Assembly (NCBI RefSeq): GCF_014284235.1
Contig: NZ_JACOGD010000002.1
Span: 434,001 to 498,000, forward strand
Direction: 5' to 3'
Length of the DNA: 64,000 nucleotides
Origin: Cognatundibacterium curvum
Lineage (GTDB): Bacteria; Pseudomonadota; Gammaproteobacteria; Burkholderiales; Burkholderiaceae_D
Part shown: positions 1-10,442 of the stretch, piece by piece
Numbering within the stretch: position 1 is the stretch's first letter
Layout of the letters: each line of letters starts with the position of its first letter
Position numbers and translations under genes: made by a program
The notes under the pieces: generated by a model
What the model saw: the letters and a program-made list of their open reading frames with translations, nothing else
Told to the model about the DNA's origin: nothing
Database searches by the model: none

Positions 1-329
1 TTTCTGGTGAGCGCAATTTGCTCAATGTGCAGGACTTATCGTCGAACATGAGTTCTTTGCGCAAGTTGTTCGATATGTTTGAGCAAAAAAGCGGTTTGCT
101 GCAGTTGCTTGATGTTTCGAGTAAGGCAACCGGGGTGCAGATATTTATCGGTGGTGAGTCGCAATTAGTGCCTATGGATGAAATGAGTATTGTGACGGCA
201 CCATATGGTGTAAATGGAAAAATAGTCGGTACTTTGGGGGTGATAGGCCCAACCAGGATGGCTTATGAGCGCGTGATTCCTATCGTTGACATCACGGCCA
301 AGCTGCTTTCTAACGCATTGAGTCAATAA
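1..329 (+). CDS. hrcA: Heat-inducible transcription repressor HrcA, C-terminal part
   Basis: This is the last ~109 codons of a gene that begins before the window; the open frame starts at base 3. HrcA represses groESL/dnaK heat-shock operons by binding CIRCE inverted repeats, and its activity depends on the GroEL chaperonin. What is visible is the end of its GAF-like domain: a segment around '[15 protein letters not shown]', then '[18 protein letters not shown]', a highly typical HrcA C-terminus. The gene ends 66 bp before the next coding region. The assignment rests on family resemblance of this C-terminal block; the DNA-binding half is outside the window. Confidence 0.9.
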   Translation, partial: SGERNLLNVQDLSSNMSSLRKLFDMFEQKSGLLQLLDVSSKATGVQIFIGGESQLVPMDEMSIVTAPYGVNGKIVGTLGVIGPTRMAYERVIPIVDITAKLLSNALSQ

Positions 330-395
330 GCCCGCTATACTGAAGTGAACAACACGTTGGCTTTGTTTTCGTATCCTGTCTGAGAAACGAGAAAT

Positions 396-779
396 ATGAT
401 GAACAAAAATGTGTCTATTCTGTTGATTGATGATAATGACATCACGCGCGAGGTGTTGCGAGTCGTTTTGCGTGGTGAAGGTTATAACGTGGTTGGCGAG
501 GCCACAGATGGTGGTAGTGGCCTTGAAATGGCACTGAAACTGAGGCCAGATATCATATTGCTGGACGTCGTGATGCCAAAAATCAGTGGCCTGGAAATTT
601 TGCCAAAAATGAAGGATTTGGTGCCTGAGGCACGCATTTTGATGGTAACCGCAAACAAAGATCAGGAAACCGTCAGCGAGGCGGTAAAAGCTGGCATACA
701 TGGCTTCATCGTGAAGCCATTTAATGCGCAAAAAATTATAGATACCGTGGCTGGCGTCGTCGCCAAAATGGGCAAGTGA
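396..779 (+). CDS. Single-domain CheY-like response regulator
   Basis: A 127-residue protein made only of a receiver domain. The acidic pair D12-D13, phosphoacceptor D57 (in 'LLDVVMP'), T85 and K107 (in 'VKPF') are all present, so it should accept a phosphoryl group from a histidine kinase. There is no output domain, so it probably acts by protein-protein contact, as CheY does, or as a phosphorelay intermediate. No kinase gene lies nearby: it sits alone between hrcA and fur. Its partner and output cannot be told from the sequence. It is not obviously CheY, because no chemotaxis genes flank it. Confidence 0.85.
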   Translation: MMNKNVSILLIDDNDITREVLRVVLRGEGYNVVGEATDGGSGLEMALKLRPDIILLDVVMPKISGLEILPKMKDLVPEARILMVTANKDQETVSEAVKAGIHGFIVKPFNAQKIIDTVAGVVAKMGK

Positions 780-897
780 TGCAGTGGAAGAATTAAAAGT
801 AACTAAAAGACAAAACGTTGCGCAAAATTAGTGCACGCTGATGCTACTGAGGGTCGTAAATATGGCTACTTTGTAATTTATTTTTATTGTTGATTAA

Positions 898-1344
898 TTA
901 ACTTTGCTTGTTTTCCTTGTCTTTGTGCTCGCACTTTTCTTTGGTGCAGTTCCCGTAAATCGCCAGTGCATGTTCTGCAATTTTGAAGCCGCGATCCAGT
1001 GCAATCGCATGTTGTTGCTTCTCGATTTGCTCATCGTAAAACTCTTCTACGCGTCCGCAATCCAGGCAAACCAAATGGTCATGGTGTGAGCCTTCATTCA
1101 GCTCGAAAATTGCTTTGCCCGTCTCAAAATGATTACGATGCAATAAGCCCGCCTGCTCAAACTGCGTCAGCACCCGGTAGACGGTCGCCAGGCCCACATC
1201 CATATTTTCATTGAGCAAAATTTTATAGACGTCTTCGGCGGTCAGATGGCGTACTTTACTGTTTTGAAAAATTTCCAAAATTTTCAGACGGGGTAAAGTC
1301 GCTTTCAGGCCGCTGGCTTTCAGGTTTGAGGTGCTGTTTGTCAT
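898..1344 (-). CDS. fur: Ferric uptake regulator Fur
   Basis: Fur is an iron-sensing dimeric repressor. This 148-residue copy has the N-terminal winged helix ('[20 protein letters not shown]', about 40-59), the His-rich metal motif HHDH at 87-90 followed by CLDC at 93-96, and a second cysteine pair C133/C138 near the end, as in zinc-structured Fur proteins. The reading frame stays open another 77 codons upstream through the divergent bamE promoter and start, so the ATG at 1344 is preferred. It is divergent from bamE with about 76 bp between the starts, a pairing common in Betaproteobacteria. No clear Fur box was recognised in that gap by eye. Confidence 0.95.
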   Translation of the reverse strand: MTNSTSNLKASGLKATLPRLKILEIFQNSKVRHLTAEDVYKILLNENMDVGLATVYRVLTQFEQAGLLHRNHFETGKAIFELNEGSHHDHLVCLDCGRVEEFYDEQIEKQQHAIALDRGFKIAEHALAIYGNCTKEKCEHKDKENKQS

Positions 1345-1420
1345 GTTTTCATTCAAAAGAGTGCTATCTGCTTTATGATATCGGGTTTTAGGGCATGTTG
1401 CTCGATTACTGAGGTTACCT

Positions 1421-1981
1421 ATGCGAATGTTGTTTTCAGAATCCATCCCAGTCCATGCTGGCCGGTTCGCAGCGATATTATTGCTGACAGCCTTAAGCGC
1501 CTGCGCATCGAAGACGCCTTTGCTGGCGGATGATGCAAATAAAGCAGACGCTGCAGCGACTGCCAGCTCCGGCACCCAGGTGTATGCGCCTACTGGTGCT
1601 AAAAAGTTTTTAGGCTATATCTCGCCGTATCGCATTACTGTGCAGCAGGGTAATTTTATTTCTCAGGAAATGATGTCCCAAATTAAAGAGGGCATGAATC
1701 GTGAGCAGGTGCGCACAGTGCTCGGCACCGCCTTGTTGACCGATATGTTTCATGAGGATCGCTGGGATTATCCTTTCAATCTGACCAAGCCGAATGGTGA
1801 GCGGATTGTGAGCCGCGTTACGATCCATTTTAAAAATAATCTGGTATCGAAATTCGAAGGCGGTAATTTGCCGAACGAGAAAGAATATCTGGCCCGCATT
1901 ACCGAGTCCGCACTCACTGGTAATCGCGTTGAATCAGTGACTGATCTGGACGGTACACCTAAGAAAAAAGATAAAAAATAA
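1421..1981 (+). CDS. bamE: Outer-membrane assembly lipoprotein BamE (OmlA/SmpA)
   Basis: BamE is a small accessory lipoprotein of the BAM complex that inserts beta-barrel proteins into the outer membrane. The 186-residue product has a signal peptide ending in a lipobox (L-S-A-C, lipidated C28), a low-complexity Ala/Asp linker, and the SmpA/OmlA fold with '[16 protein letters not shown]' and '[19 protein letters not shown]', hallmarks of the family. The tail is Lys-rich. A second in-frame ATG two codons downstream is an equally possible start. It is divergent from fur and lies 100 bp before dapB. Confidence 0.93.
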   Translation: MRMLFSESIPVHAGRFAAILLLTALSACASKTPLLADDANKADAAATASSGTQVYAPTGAKKFLGYISPYRITVQQGNFISQEMMSQIKEGMNREQVRTVLGTALLTDMFHEDRWDYPFNLTKPNGERIVSRVTIHFKNNLVSKFEGGNLPNEKEYLARITESALTGNRVESVTDLDGTPKKKDKK

Positions 1982-2081
1982 CGACCCGGAAGAGACAACA
2001 CTGAGCAATACCGGGTAATAAGGATGGCGTGAAACGTGTCGCGTCATCCGCAAGAATGACAGCATGACTGAAGAAGAAATT

Positions 2082-2888
2082 ATGAGCGAAATCAAAGTTG
2101 CAGTTGCCGGTGCTTCCGGTCGTATGGGGAAAATGCTGGTTGAGGCGATTGCTGATGCAGGCGATATGCGGCTGGCAGGCGCGCTGGACGTGGCTGCTTC
2201 CCCGGCGCTGGGTACGGATGCGGGAATCTCACTGGGCAAACCATCCGGCGTGCTGATTTCCAGTGATTTTGCTGAAGGCTTGAAAGATGCCGCTTTCCTC
2301 ATCGACTTCACTCGCCCTGAAGGTACGCTGCAACATCTGGAATACTGCGCCGCGCATGGTATCAAGATGGTCATCGGTACCACGGGCTTCGACGAAGCAG
2401 GTAAAGCCGCGATTGCAGAAGCTGCTAAGAAGACAGCCATCGTGTTTGCGCCCAATATGAGTGTGGGCGTGAATGTGACCCTGAAGTTGCTGGAAATGGC
2501 AGCCAAGAGTTTTTCGCACGGCTACGATATTGAAATCGTTGAAGCGCATCACCGTCACAAGGTCGATGCGCCTTCAGGCACAGCATTGAAAATGGGCGAA
2601 GTCATCGCCGATACCTTAGGCCGTGACCTCAATGAAGTCGGCGTATTTGCGCGCGAAGGCGTCACAGGTGAGCGCGATCCGTCTTCGATTGGCTTTGCGA
2701 CTATCCGTGGCGGCGATATCGTGGGTGACCATACCGTGCTGTTTGCCGGCATCGGTGAAAGAGTGGAAATTTCCCACAAATCGTCCAGCCGTGTGACTTA
2801 TGCGCATGGCAGTTTGCGTGCGGTACGCTTCCTGCAGGATAAGCAGACTGGCTTGTTCGATATGTATGACGTGCTGGGTTTGCGTTAA
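2082..2888 (+). CDS. dapB: 4-hydroxy-tetrahydrodipicolinate reductase
   Basis: DapB reduces hydroxy-tetrahydrodipicolinate with NAD(P)H in the diaminopimelate/lysine pathway, in the cytoplasm. The N-terminal Rossmann motif '[15 protein letters not shown]' and the catalytic/substrate block '[20 protein letters not shown]' are both intact. The length, 268 residues, is normal. An in-frame ATG lies 18 bp upstream at 2064; the start at 2082 is preferred because it matches the usual N-terminus ([10 protein letters not shown]) and has a purine-rich GAAGAAGAA just ahead. It is followed 51 bp later by exbB-exbD on the same strand. Confidence 0.94.
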   Translation: MSEIKVAVAGASGRMGKMLVEAIADAGDMRLAGALDVAASPALGTDAGISLGKPSGVLISSDFAEGLKDAAFLIDFTRPEGTLQHLEYCAAHGIKMVIGTTGFDEAGKAAIAEAAKKTAIVFAPNMSVGVNVTLKLLEMAAKSFSHGYDIEIVEAHHRHKVDAPSGTALKMGEVIADTLGRDLNEVGVFAREGVTGERDPSSIGFATIRGGDIVGDHTVLFAGIGERVEISHKSSSRVTYAHGSLRAVRFLQDKQTGLFDMYDVLGLR

Positions 2889-2939
2889 ATCCCTGGCCTG
2901 ATTTGAAACCCTGAGGCGTTTTCAGACTGAAAGCGAAGG

Positions 2940-3611
2940 ATGATGAGTCAGACTATTGCGCAATACTGGCAACAGGCAGACAGCTTTGCCCAGGCGCTGG
3001 CGCTGCTGCTGTTGCTCATGTCTTTAATTAGCTGGACCATCATACTGGCGAAGGCCTGGCAACTCGGCAGTTTGTCGCGCAATGCCCGCAGTGTTGTGGC
3101 ATTCTGGACAGCACCGGATTTGCAGGCTGGCTGCCAGTTGCTGCAAGTGGCGGGGCGCCGCTCTCCTTATCTGTTTCTGGCCTCAGCATTGCCAACTTTG
3201 CTTGAACATCCTGCGCAGCATCTGGGACGGCCTGCTGCGCTCAGCGATCGCCTGAGCGCTACCTTGCGCCAAGCCTTGCAGGTACAAACCCGAGTGCTGG
3301 AGTCCGGGCTCACAGTCTTAGCCTCAATTGCATCCAGTGCGCCATTTGTTGGCTTACTGGGTACGGTGTGGGGCATCCATCAGGCACTCTTGAAAATCGC
3401 AGACAGCGGTGCGGTGCAAATTGATCAACTGGCCGGTCCGGTCGGTGAAACCCTGATCATGACGGCATTTGGCTTAGTCGTTGCGATTCCTGCCTTACTG
3501 GCCTATAACGCGCTGGGACGCCAGCTACGACTGCATCTGGCACAGCTCGATGGTTTTGCCCACGACTTGCACGCGCATTTCAGTGCGCCGCAGGCTGCAG
3601 ACCAGGTATGA
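2940..3611 (+). CDS. exbB: ExbB/TolQ-type proton channel protein
   Basis: A 223-residue inner-membrane protein of the MotA/TolQ/ExbB family. It shows an N-terminal membrane helix (about 18-40), a long cytoplasmic stretch, then two further helices containing 'ASSAPFVGLLGTVWGIHQAL' and 'GPVGETLIMTAFGLVVAIPA', which line the proton path in this family. With ExbD it should power TonB-dependent transport across the outer membrane; no tonB gene is nearby. The stop overlaps the exbD start by 4 bp (ATGA), indicating translational coupling. Two adjacent ATG codons (2940 and 2943) follow a GAAGGA site; either may be used. Confidence 0.88.
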   Translation: MMSQTIAQYWQQADSFAQALALLLLLMSLISWTIILAKAWQLGSLSRNARSVVAFWTAPDLQAGCQLLQVAGRRSPYLFLASALPTLLEHPAQHLGRPAALSDRLSATLRQALQVQTRVLESGLTVLASIASSAPFVGLLGTVWGIHQALLKIADSGAVQIDQLAGPVGETLIMTAFGLVVAIPALLAYNALGRQLRLHLAQLDGFAHDLHAHFSAPQAADQV

Positions 3612-4051
3612 GCATAGGGCGCTTCAGTCAAACCGGCTCGTCCAATCAGGACGGCAGCTCTGCGCTGGCAGACATCAATGTCACGCCTATGGTCGACGTG
3701 ATGCTGGTCTTGCTGGTCATTTTCATCATGGCAGCGCCGCTGATGCTGCCTGCGGTTCAACTGGAATTGCCCGCTACTCAGGCTCGTACGGCACCCGCTC
3801 CCGCTGTGACTGTGCAAATCGCGATTGCGGCTGACCAAAGCCTGTACTGGGGCGGCAGCCGGATTTCTGCTGAAGATTTATCCGGGCGCCTGCAGATCCA
3901 GGCCAGACAGTCACCGCAAACCGTAATCAGCCTGCAGGCGGATAAGGCCACTCCCTATGAACAACTGGCAAAAGTCATGGCGGCAGCCCAGGCTGCAGGC
4001 CTGAACCAGATCAGCTTTGTGACTGACAGCATCCAGCCTGCGCGGCCCTGA
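3608..4051 (+). CDS. exbD: ExbD/TolR-type transporter subunit
   Basis: A 147-residue ExbD/TolR protein: a short cytoplasmic N-terminus, one transmembrane helix carrying the essential aspartate in 'INVTPMVDVMLVLLVIFIM' (about 23-41), and a periplasmic domain. It works with ExbB to convert the proton gradient into force on TonB. The start overlaps the upstream exbB stop. The downstream 160 bp contain a possible promoter and a tandem repeat in front of leuS. Confidence 0.9.
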   Translation: MSIGRFSQTGSSNQDGSSALADINVTPMVDVMLVLLVIFIMAAPLMLPAVQLELPATQARTAPAPAVTVQIAIAADQSLYWGGSRISAEDLSGRLQIQARQSPQTVISLQADKATPYEQLAKVMAAAQAAGLNQISFVTDSIQPARP

Positions 4052-4127
4052 GTCTCCTTATCCGCCAGACAGTTAGCGTAGATTTCAGCGTGCAGTTCGG
4101 CTGACACGCTGGCGGGCAGGCGCAATT

Positions 4128-4158
4128 TTGCGTCAGTCACGACCGAAGCAGTTATAAT
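4128..4158 (+). promoter_or_regulatory. Possible sigma70 promoter for leuS
   Basis: A perfect TATAAT (4153-4158) lies 54 bp before leuS. The best -35 match is TTGCGT at 4128-4133 with a long 19-bp spacer, so the assignment is tentative. Confidence 0.4.
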
Positions 4159-4171
4159 CAAAGGTTCTGTT

Positions 4172-4203
4172 TATTTCCGCACCTATTTCCGCACCTACTT
4201 CCG
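4172..4203 (+). repeat. 12-bp tandem repeat in leuS leader
   Basis: TATTTCCGCACC occurs twice in a row (4172-4183, 4184-4195), followed by a degraded third unit beginning TACTTCCG. The array ends about 9 bp before the leuS ATG and would be in its 5' untranslated region. It looks like replication slippage; no function can be claimed. Confidence 0.8.
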
Positions 4204-4211
4204 GCCACGCC

Positions 4212-6848
4212 ATGCAAGAAAAATACATCCCATCCGACGTCGAACAAGCGGCGCAAACTCATTGGAAAAACACGAATGCCTATCAGGCGGTGGAGAATGA
4301 TCCACGTTTCCCCAAGGGGAAATACTATGCCTGTTCTATGCTGCCTTACCCTTCCGGCAAGCTGCATATGGGCCATGTGCGTAATTACACCATCAATGAC
4401 ATGCTGGCACGCCAGTTGCGCATGAAGGGCTATAACGTGCTGATGCCTATGGGTTGGGATGCGTTTGGTCTGCCAGCGGAAAATGCAGCGATTGCCTATA
4501 AAAAATCGCCGGCCGAGTGGACTTACGCCAATATCGAAGACATGAAATCCCAGATGCAACCTCTGGGTCTGGCTTTCGACTGGAGCCGTGAAGTCGCCAC
4601 CTGCGATCCGCAATACTATCGCTGGAACCAGTGGCTGTTCCTGAAAATGCTGGAAAAAGGCATCGCTTACAAAAAGACCCAGGTGGTGAACTGGGATCCG
4701 ATTGATCAGACGGTACTCGCCAATGAACAGGTGATCGATGGCCGCGGCTGGCGCTCCGGCGCTTTGGTGGAAAAGCGTGAAATTCCAGGTTACTACTTCG
4801 GCATTACTCAATATGCTGATGAATTATTGAATAGCATAGATACGCTCGATGGCTGGCCGGAACAAGTGCGTACCATGCAGCGTAACTGGATAGGCAAGAG
4901 CGAAGGCGTACGTTTCGCGTTCACGCATACTATCCGCGATGCGGACGGTGCTTTGGTACAAGACGGCAAAATGTTTGTGTTCACCACCCGTCCTGACACC
5001 ATCATGGGCGTGACTTTCTGCGCAGTAGCGGCCGAGCATCCGCTTGCTACGCTGGCGGCAAAAAACAATCCTGCACTGGCCAGCTTCATCGAAGAATGCA
5101 AGGCAGGCGGCACCACCGAAGCGGAAATGGCAACCAAGGAAAAAGAAGGTCTGCCTACCGGTTTGTTTGTGACGCATCCTTTGACTGGCCAACAGGTTGA
5201 AGTCTGGGTCGGTAACTATGTGTTGATGACTTATGGCGACGGCGCTGTGATGGGCGTACCTGCACATGATGAGCGCGATTTTGCGTTTGCTAAAAAATAC
5301 CAGATCGCGATTCAGCAAGTGGTGCAGGTTGCTGGTGAAGAATTCACGACTGATGCCTGGGCCGAATGGTATGGCGATAAGCAAAAAGGCCTGACCGTTA
5401 ATTCGGGCAAGTACGATGGCCTGAGCTACAAGGCGGCGGTAGATGCGGTTGCGGCTGATTTGGCAGCCAAAGGTTTGGGCGAAAAGAAAACTACCTGGCG
5501 TTTACGTGACTGGGGTATCTCCCGTCAGCGTTACTGGGGTACGCCTATCCCTATCATTCATTGCGATAGCTGTGGTGATGTACCGGTTCCTTACCAAGAT
5601 TTGCCTGTGGTATTGCCGACGGATTGTATTCCTGACGGTTCCGGCAATCCGCTTAAAACCCGTGCCGACTTCCTGCATGTCGATTGCCCAAAATGCGGCA
5701 AACCGGCGCAGCGCGAAACCGATACCATGGATACCTTTGTCGATTCCAGCTGGTACTTCATGCGCTATACCTGCCCGGATGCGACCGATATGGTGGATGC
5801 ACGCAATGACTACTGGATGGCGATGGATCAGTACATCGGTGGCGTAGAGCATGCGGTACTGCATTTGCTGTATGCGCGCTTCTGGACTAAGGCCATGCGT
5901 GATCTGGGTCTGGTCAGCATAGCCGAGCCATTTAAAAATCTGTTCACGCAGGGCATGCTGCTCAATGAGTCCTTCTATCGTGAAGAGGCGAATGGTAAGA
6001 AGACCTGGTTCTACCCGAACGAAATCGAAGTGCAGCACGATGACAAAGGTCGTCCAGTTGCCGCCATCCTGAAAAGCGATGGTCAGCCGGTGCAGATGGG
6101 TGGCATAGAAAAAATGTCCAAGTCTAAGAACAACGTGGTCGAGCCTAAGGACATCATTTCTCAGTTCGGTGCTGACACGGCACGTCTGTTCACCATGTTT
6201 GCCGGTCCACCGGATCAGAGTGCGGCCTGGAGCAACAGCGGTGTTGAAGGCGCGTCGCGTTATCTGCGTCGTCTGTGGGCCTCGGCACTGAAGTTATCGG
6301 ACACGATAGCCGCCGGTGCAGTGGCTGCGACCAGCGCGCCAGCCTTTGCCGCCGATGTGAAGGTGCTGCGACGCGAAGTCCATCTGACTCTGAAGCAGAT
6401 CGATGCTGACTATGACCGTCTGCAATACAACACGGTTGTTTCCGGCGCGATGAAACTACTCAACACGATAGAGTCGTTCAAATCGGAAGCAGAAGGCTAT
6501 CAGTTCGCATTGCGTGAAGCCTTCGGCATCTTGCTGCGTGCCTTGTATCCGGTATGCCCACATGTCACGCATGCTTTGTGGCAGGAGCTTGGTCTGGTGG
6601 CTGAACATGGCGAACTCATCGATGCGCCGTGGCCGACGGTGGATGAAGCCGCTTTGGTGCAGGATGAAATCGAGCTGGTGGTGCAGGTCAATGGCAAACT
6701 GCGTGGCAGCATCAAGGTCGCTAAGGATGCCGATAAAGCGACGATAGAAGCGACTGCGCTGGCTTCGGAAGCAGTGCAACGCTTCCTCGAAGGCGCACCG
6801 AAGAAAATCATCGTAGTCCCTGGCAAACTGGTCAATATTGTTGCCTGA
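4212..6848 (+). CDS. leuS: Leucyl-tRNA synthetase
   Basis: LeuRS charges tRNA-Leu with leucine. The 878-residue protein is a full-length class I synthetase: the HIGH-type motif is HMGH at 52-55 (in '[14 protein letters not shown]'), the CP1 editing domain includes '[12 protein letters not shown]' and '[13 protein letters not shown]', a zinc-ribbon-like segment carries CDSCGD and CPKCGK, and the KMSKS loop is at 634-638. The C-terminal anticodon-binding and tRNA-binding domains run to the end. No strong ribosome-binding site precedes the ATG, but the N-terminus matches the family. Confidence 0.97.
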   Translation: MQEKYIPSDVEQAAQTHWKNTNAYQAVENDPRFPKGKYYACSMLPYPSGKLHMGHVRNYTINDMLARQLRMKGYNVLMPMGWDAFGLPAENAAIAYKKSPAEWTYANIEDMKSQMQPLGLAFDWSREVATCDPQYYRWNQWLFLKMLEKGIAYKKTQVVNWDPIDQTVLANEQVIDGRGWRSGALVEKREIPGYYFGITQYADELLNSIDTLDGWPEQVRTMQRNWIGKSEGVRFAFTHTIRDADGALVQDGKMFVFTTRPDTIMGVTFCAVAAEHPLATLAAKNNPALASFIEECKAGGTTEAEMATKEKEGLPTGLFVTHPLTGQQVEVWVGNYVLMTYGDGAVMGVPAHDERDFAFAKKYQIAIQQVVQVAGEEFTTDAWAEWYGDKQKGLTVNSGKYDGLSYKAAVDAVAADLAAKGLGEKKTTWRLRDWGISRQRYWGTPIPIIHCDSCGDVPVPYQDLPVVLPTDCIPDGSGNPLKTRADFLHVDCPKCGKPAQRETDTMDTFVDSSWYFMRYTCPDATDMVDARNDYWMAMDQYIGGVEHAVLHLLYARFWTKAMRDLGLVSIAEPFKNLFTQGMLLNESFYREEANGKKTWFYPNEIEVQHDDKGRPVAAILKSDGQPVQMGGIEKMSKSKNNVVEPKDIISQFGADTARLFTMFAGPPDQSAAWSNSGVEGASRYLRRLWASALKLSDTIAAGAVAATSAPAFAADVKVLRREVHLTLKQIDADYDRLQYNTVVSGAMKLLNTIESFKSEAEGYQFALREAFGILLRALYPVCPHVTHALWQELGLVAEHGELIDAPWPTVDEAALVQDEIELVVQVNGKLRGSIKVAKDADKATIEATALASEAVQRFLEGAPKKIIVVPGKLVNIVA

Positions 6849-6941
6849 GGCGCGAGCCTGAACGCCAACCAGGCTGCGGTCTCCAGTATCAGGCCGCAGC
6901 AGTTTATCTAGCTTATGTTGTTTATTTCCGGAGTGCGTCAC

Positions 6942-7451
6942 ATGCGAATTGGTCTGAGTTCAGTTATGAAAAAACTGCTGCTGTTGCAGCTGGTTTTTAT
7001 CCTGAGCGCATGTGGCTTCGCCTTGCGTGGCCCTGTCAGTTTCCCGTTTTCCAGCCTGTATATTGCCTTGCCTGATGCCTCGCCTTTAGGGGGGGAGTTA
7101 AAGCGCCAGATTCGTGCCAATGGAAAAACAGAAATCCTGAGCGCGCCGGATAAGGCCCAGGTGATACTGGAAGTGATGGGCGAAAGCAGGGAAAAGCAAA
7201 TCCTGTCGCTGAATAGTCAGGGCCGGGTGCGCGAATACAATTTGTTATACACCTTCAGCTTCCGACTGCGCAGCCCCGATGGGCGTGAGTATCTGGCGCC
7301 AGCCAGCATGCAGTTCAAGCGTACCGTGACGTTTAATGAATCACAGGTGCTGGCCAAAGAGGCAGAAGATGCCTTGTTGTACCGCGATATGCAGACTGAT
7401 CTGGTGCAGCAGATTATGCGCCGTTTGTCGGTCGTGAAATTAGATCAGTAA
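6942..7451 (+). CDS. lptE: LPS-assembly lipoprotein LptE
   Basis: LptE is the outer-membrane lipoprotein that plugs the LptD barrel and helps place lipopolysaccharide on the cell surface. The product (169 residues from this start) has a signal peptide ending in the lipobox L-S-A-C (lipidated C24), followed by the typical 'CGFALRG' and the LptE fold. The start at 6942 is chosen because GGAG lies 8 bp upstream; other in-frame ATGs are at 6915 and 6966. The order leuS-lptE-holA is the standard one in many proteobacteria. Confidence 0.93.
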   Translation: MRIGLSSVMKKLLLLQLVFILSACGFALRGPVSFPFSSLYIALPDASPLGGELKRQIRANGKTEILSAPDKAQVILEVMGESREKQILSLNSQGRVREYNLLYTFSFRLRSPDGREYLAPASMQFKRTVTFNESQVLAKEAEDALLYRDMQTDLVQQIMRRLSVVKLDQ

Positions 7452-7481
7452 GCGCCTCTCAGCGCAGGCTACGGAAAATTT

Positions 7482-8501
7482 ATGCAGTTACGCTACGACG
7501 CTCTCGAAACGCATTTAGCCAAGTCACTGGCACCGCTTTACGTAGTGACCAGTGATGAGCATCTGCTGGCGCTGGAAGCTGCAGATAAAATCCGTCGCGC
7601 GGCAAAGGCGCAGGGTTTTTATGAGCGTGAAATTCTGAGCGTGGAGCGTAGCTTTAAATGGGGTGCGCTGCTTGCCGCGAACCAGTCGCAATCCCTGTTC
7701 GGTGATAAAAAACTCATCGATTTGCGTATTCCTTCCGGCAAGCCGGGCAAGGATGGTGCTCAGGCTTTGCAGGAATATGTGGCCAATCTTTCGCCCGATA
7801 ATCTGACGCTGATTACCTTGCCTAAGCTGGATTGGGCCAGTCAAAAAGCAGCCTGGGTGACCAGTTTGCAGCAGGCTGCGGTGTATATCGACATTCCGCT
7901 GGTCGAACGTTCCCATTTGCCGGGCTGGATACAGCAGCGCCTGGGACAGCAACAGCAGAGTGCCGATCGCCAGAGTCTGGAGTTTATCGCGGACCGGGTC
8001 GAAGGCAATCTGCTCGCGGCACATCAGGAAATCCAAAAGCTGGGTTTGCTGCATCCGCCGGGCAAGCTGAGTTTTGAGCAAATCCACGATGCGGTCTTAA
8101 ATGTGGCACGCTATGATGTGTTCAAACTCAATGAAGCTATGCTGACTGGTGATGTGGCGCGGCTGGTCAGAATGCTCAACGGGCTTAAAGGTGAGGGCGA
8201 AGCTTTACCACTGGTATTGTGGGCCATGGCGGAAGAAATCCGTACTCTGCTGAAGCTGAAAACCGGTATGAGTCAGGGGCGTCCGCTGTCAGCCTTATTA
8301 AAAGAATTCAGGATCTGGGGACCAAGAGAAAAACTCATGGACCCGGCACTGCGTCGCGTGACTCTGCAGACCTTGCAGATAGCGCTGCAGGAAGCATCAC
8401 AAGTCGATAAGATGGTGAAAGGTCTGCGCAGTAAAGCATTTGCAGGCGATGCCTGGGATGCGCTATTACAATTAGGACTCAGAGTCGCGCGCGCAGCGTG
8501 A
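7482..8501 (+). CDS. holA: DNA polymerase III delta subunit
   Basis: HolA is the clamp-loader 'wrench' that opens the beta sliding clamp. The 339-residue length and the N-terminal 'LAKSLAPLYVVTSDEHLLALEAADKIR', 'LFGDKKLIDLRIPSGKPGKDG' and C-terminal helical collar region ('DVFKLNEAMLTGDVARL') fit the family. It directly follows lptE with 30 bp between, and is followed by proA, as in related genomes. Confidence 0.93.
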   Translation: MQLRYDALETHLAKSLAPLYVVTSDEHLLALEAADKIRRAAKAQGFYEREILSVERSFKWGALLAANQSQSLFGDKKLIDLRIPSGKPGKDGAQALQEYVANLSPDNLTLITLPKLDWASQKAAWVTSLQQAAVYIDIPLVERSHLPGWIQQRLGQQQQSADRQSLEFIADRVEGNLLAAHQEIQKLGLLHPPGKLSFEQIHDAVLNVARYDVFKLNEAMLTGDVARLVRMLNGLKGEGEALPLVLWAMAEEIRTLLKLKTGMSQGRPLSALLKEFRIWGPREKLMDPALRRVTLQTLQIALQEASQVDKMVKGLRSKAFAGDAWDALLQLGLRVARAA

Positions 8502-8625
8502 AGCCGAACAGGCTGCACCGCAGCCGCCAGAGCATTTGCCTCAGCGCTGAGCCAGACATGATTAACCAGTTCGGATGCACAGGCATCCGCCAATTCCGGG
8601 AGAGCGCAGCAGGCTCTCAAAAACT

Positions 8626-9894
8626 ATGAGCGATATCAAGCAATATATGAATGGGCTGGGCCAGCGGGCACGTGCTGCATCGCGCGCCATGGCCAAAGCT
8701 GACAGTGCGGCAAAAAATCAGGCTTTAAAACTGATTGCTGCAGCGATACGGCGTGACGCTGCCATTTTGCGCGCTGCCAATGAGCAGGATCTGGCTGCTG
8801 CACGTGCCAATGGCATGGATGCGGCGATGCTGGATCGCCTGACTTTATCTGATCAGGCTATCACGACGATGGCAACTGGCCTGGAACAAATGATTGCCTT
8901 GCCAGATCCGGTCGGTGAAATCTCTGACATGAAATTCCGCCCCAGCGGTATCCAGGTCGGCAAAATGCGTGTGCCGCTCGGGGTGATCGGCATTATTTAT
9001 GAAGCCCGTCCGAACGTCACGGTGGATGCGGCCGGTCTGTGCATCAAGAGTGGCAATGCGACCATATTGCGCGGCGGTTCGGAAGCGATAAACTGCAACC
9101 GCGCACTCGCGGGCCTGGTCATGGAAGGCTTATCCGGCGCCGGTTTGCCAGCCGATGCGGTGCAAATTGTGGAGACCACGGATCGCGCTGCAGTCGGCGA
9201 GCTGATCACCATGCCGCAGTACGTCGATGTGATCGTGCCACGCGGCGGCAAAAGCCTGATCGCACGCCTGATGCAGGAAGCAACCGTACCGATGATTAAG
9301 CACCTGGACGGAAACTGCCACGTGTATATCGATGATAAGGCTGACCAGCAGAAAGCACTGGACGTCGCATTCAACGCGAAATGCCACCGCTATGGTACCT
9401 GCAACACCATGGAAACTCTGTTGGTGGCAGAGGGTATCGCAGCGCAAATATTGCCTGCGTTGGCGCAGCGTTACCAGACTAAACAGGTGGAACTACGCTG
9501 TGATGCGGCTTCCGAGGCCATTTTGGCTGATTACCCATATCTGGTGCGGGCAAGCGAAGAAGACTGGAGTACCGAATATCTGGCTCCGGTGCTGGCAGTG
9601 AAAGTGGTGCCTGAGATGGATGCAGCGATTGCCCATATCAACCACTATTCGTCCAAACACACAGAGGCGATCGTGACCGAAGACTATAGTCGTGCCATGC
9701 GCTTTTTGCGTGAAGTGGATTCGGCTTCGGTGATGGTCAACGCATCGACCCGTTTCGCCGATGGTTTTGAATATGGTTTAGGTGCAGAAATAGGTATCTC
9801 CAATGATAAGCTGCATGCGCGTGGGCCGGTAGGACTGGAAGGTCTTACCTCGCTCAAGTACATCGTGTTTGGTCATGGTGAGGTGCGTCAGTAA
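8626..9894 (+). CDS. proA: Gamma-glutamyl phosphate reductase
   Basis: ProA reduces gamma-glutamyl phosphate to glutamate semialdehyde with NADPH, the second step of proline synthesis. The 422-residue protein belongs to the aldehyde dehydrogenase superfamily; the catalytic cysteine is C259 in '[14 protein letters not shown]', and '[16 protein letters not shown]' and 'VPRGGKSLI' are family signatures. The frame is open 17 codons upstream (8575), but the ATG at 8626 gives the usual N-terminus (MSDIKQYMN). The proC gene of the same pathway lies at 31534; proB is not in the window. Confidence 0.95.
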   Translation: MSDIKQYMNGLGQRARAASRAMAKADSAAKNQALKLIAAAIRRDAAILRAANEQDLAAARANGMDAAMLDRLTLSDQAITTMATGLEQMIALPDPVGEISDMKFRPSGIQVGKMRVPLGVIGIIYEARPNVTVDAAGLCIKSGNATILRGGSEAINCNRALAGLVMEGLSGAGLPADAVQIVETTDRAAVGELITMPQYVDVIVPRGGKSLIARLMQEATVPMIKHLDGNCHVYIDDKADQQKALDVAFNAKCHRYGTCNTMETLLVAEGIAAQILPALAQRYQTKQVELRCDAASEAILADYPYLVRASEEDWSTEYLAPVLAVKVVPEMDAAIAHINHYSSKHTEAIVTEDYSRAMRFLREVDSASVMVNASTRFADGFEYGLGAEIGISNDKLHARGPVGLEGLTSLKYIVFGHGEVRQ

Positions 9895-9933
9895 AATCGC
9901 TTCTCAGTCTGTCCTCATTTTTTGAAAGTCCGT

Positions 9934-10356
9934 ATGCTCTGGATTAAAGCTTTTCATATACTGTTTGTGATCTCCTGGTTTGCCGGGCTGTTTTATTTGC
10001 CGCGTATCCTGGTCAACCTCGCTATGGAAAATGATGCGACCAGTACGGAACGTTTGTTACTGATGGCACGTAAGCTCTACCGTTTCATGACGATACTCGC
10101 GGTTCCGGCGCTGGCTTTGGGGCTGTATCTGTGGCTGGTCATCGGTATAGGGCGCGGTCCTGGCAATGGCTGGATGCATGCCAAACTCTTGTGTGTCGTG
10201 CTGTTGCTGGGCTATCACCATGCCTGCGGCAGCTTGCTGAAAAAATTTGAACAGGGCAAAAACACGCGCAGCCACGTCTGGTTCCGCTGGTTTAACGAAG
10301 TACCTGTACTGTTGTTGTTAGTTGTATTAATTCTGGTGGTGGTAAAACCGTTCTGA
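9934..10356 (+). CDS. hemJ: HemJ/CopD-family membrane protein (probable protoporphyrinogen IX oxidase)
   Basis: A 140-residue integral membrane protein with about four helices. The N-terminal 'WIKAFHILFVISWFAGLFYL' is the signature of the HemJ (UPF0093) family, which oxidises protoporphyrinogen IX in heme synthesis of bacteria lacking HemG/HemY; the histidine in this stretch is a conserved heme-ligand candidate. 'GWMHAKLLCVVLLLGYHHAC' is the second conserved block. The frame also opens at a TTG (9922); the ATG at 9934 is preferred. A generic 'CopD-like' label is the fallback. Confidence 0.8.
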   Translation: MLWIKAFHILFVISWFAGLFYLPRILVNLAMENDATSTERLLLMARKLYRFMTILAVPALALGLYLWLVIGIGRGPGNGWMHAKLLCVVLLLGYHHACGSLLKKFEQGKNTRSHVWFRWFNEVPVLLLLVVLILVVVKPF

Positions 10357-10442
10357 GAAGACCATCACCTTCTCCTGGCGCTTATTTTTGCTTTTATTTT
10401 TGCGCTCGTACTTGTGTTTATTTAACGGATAAAAGGTTCCCC

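Noticed and set aside
1345..1575. N-terminal extension of Fur
   Set aside because: It would overlap the divergent bamE promoter and start, and is absent from the family.
4158..4811. 217-codon minus-strand frame within leuS
   Set aside because: It is a shadow of leuS codons, without start signals or recognisable domain.
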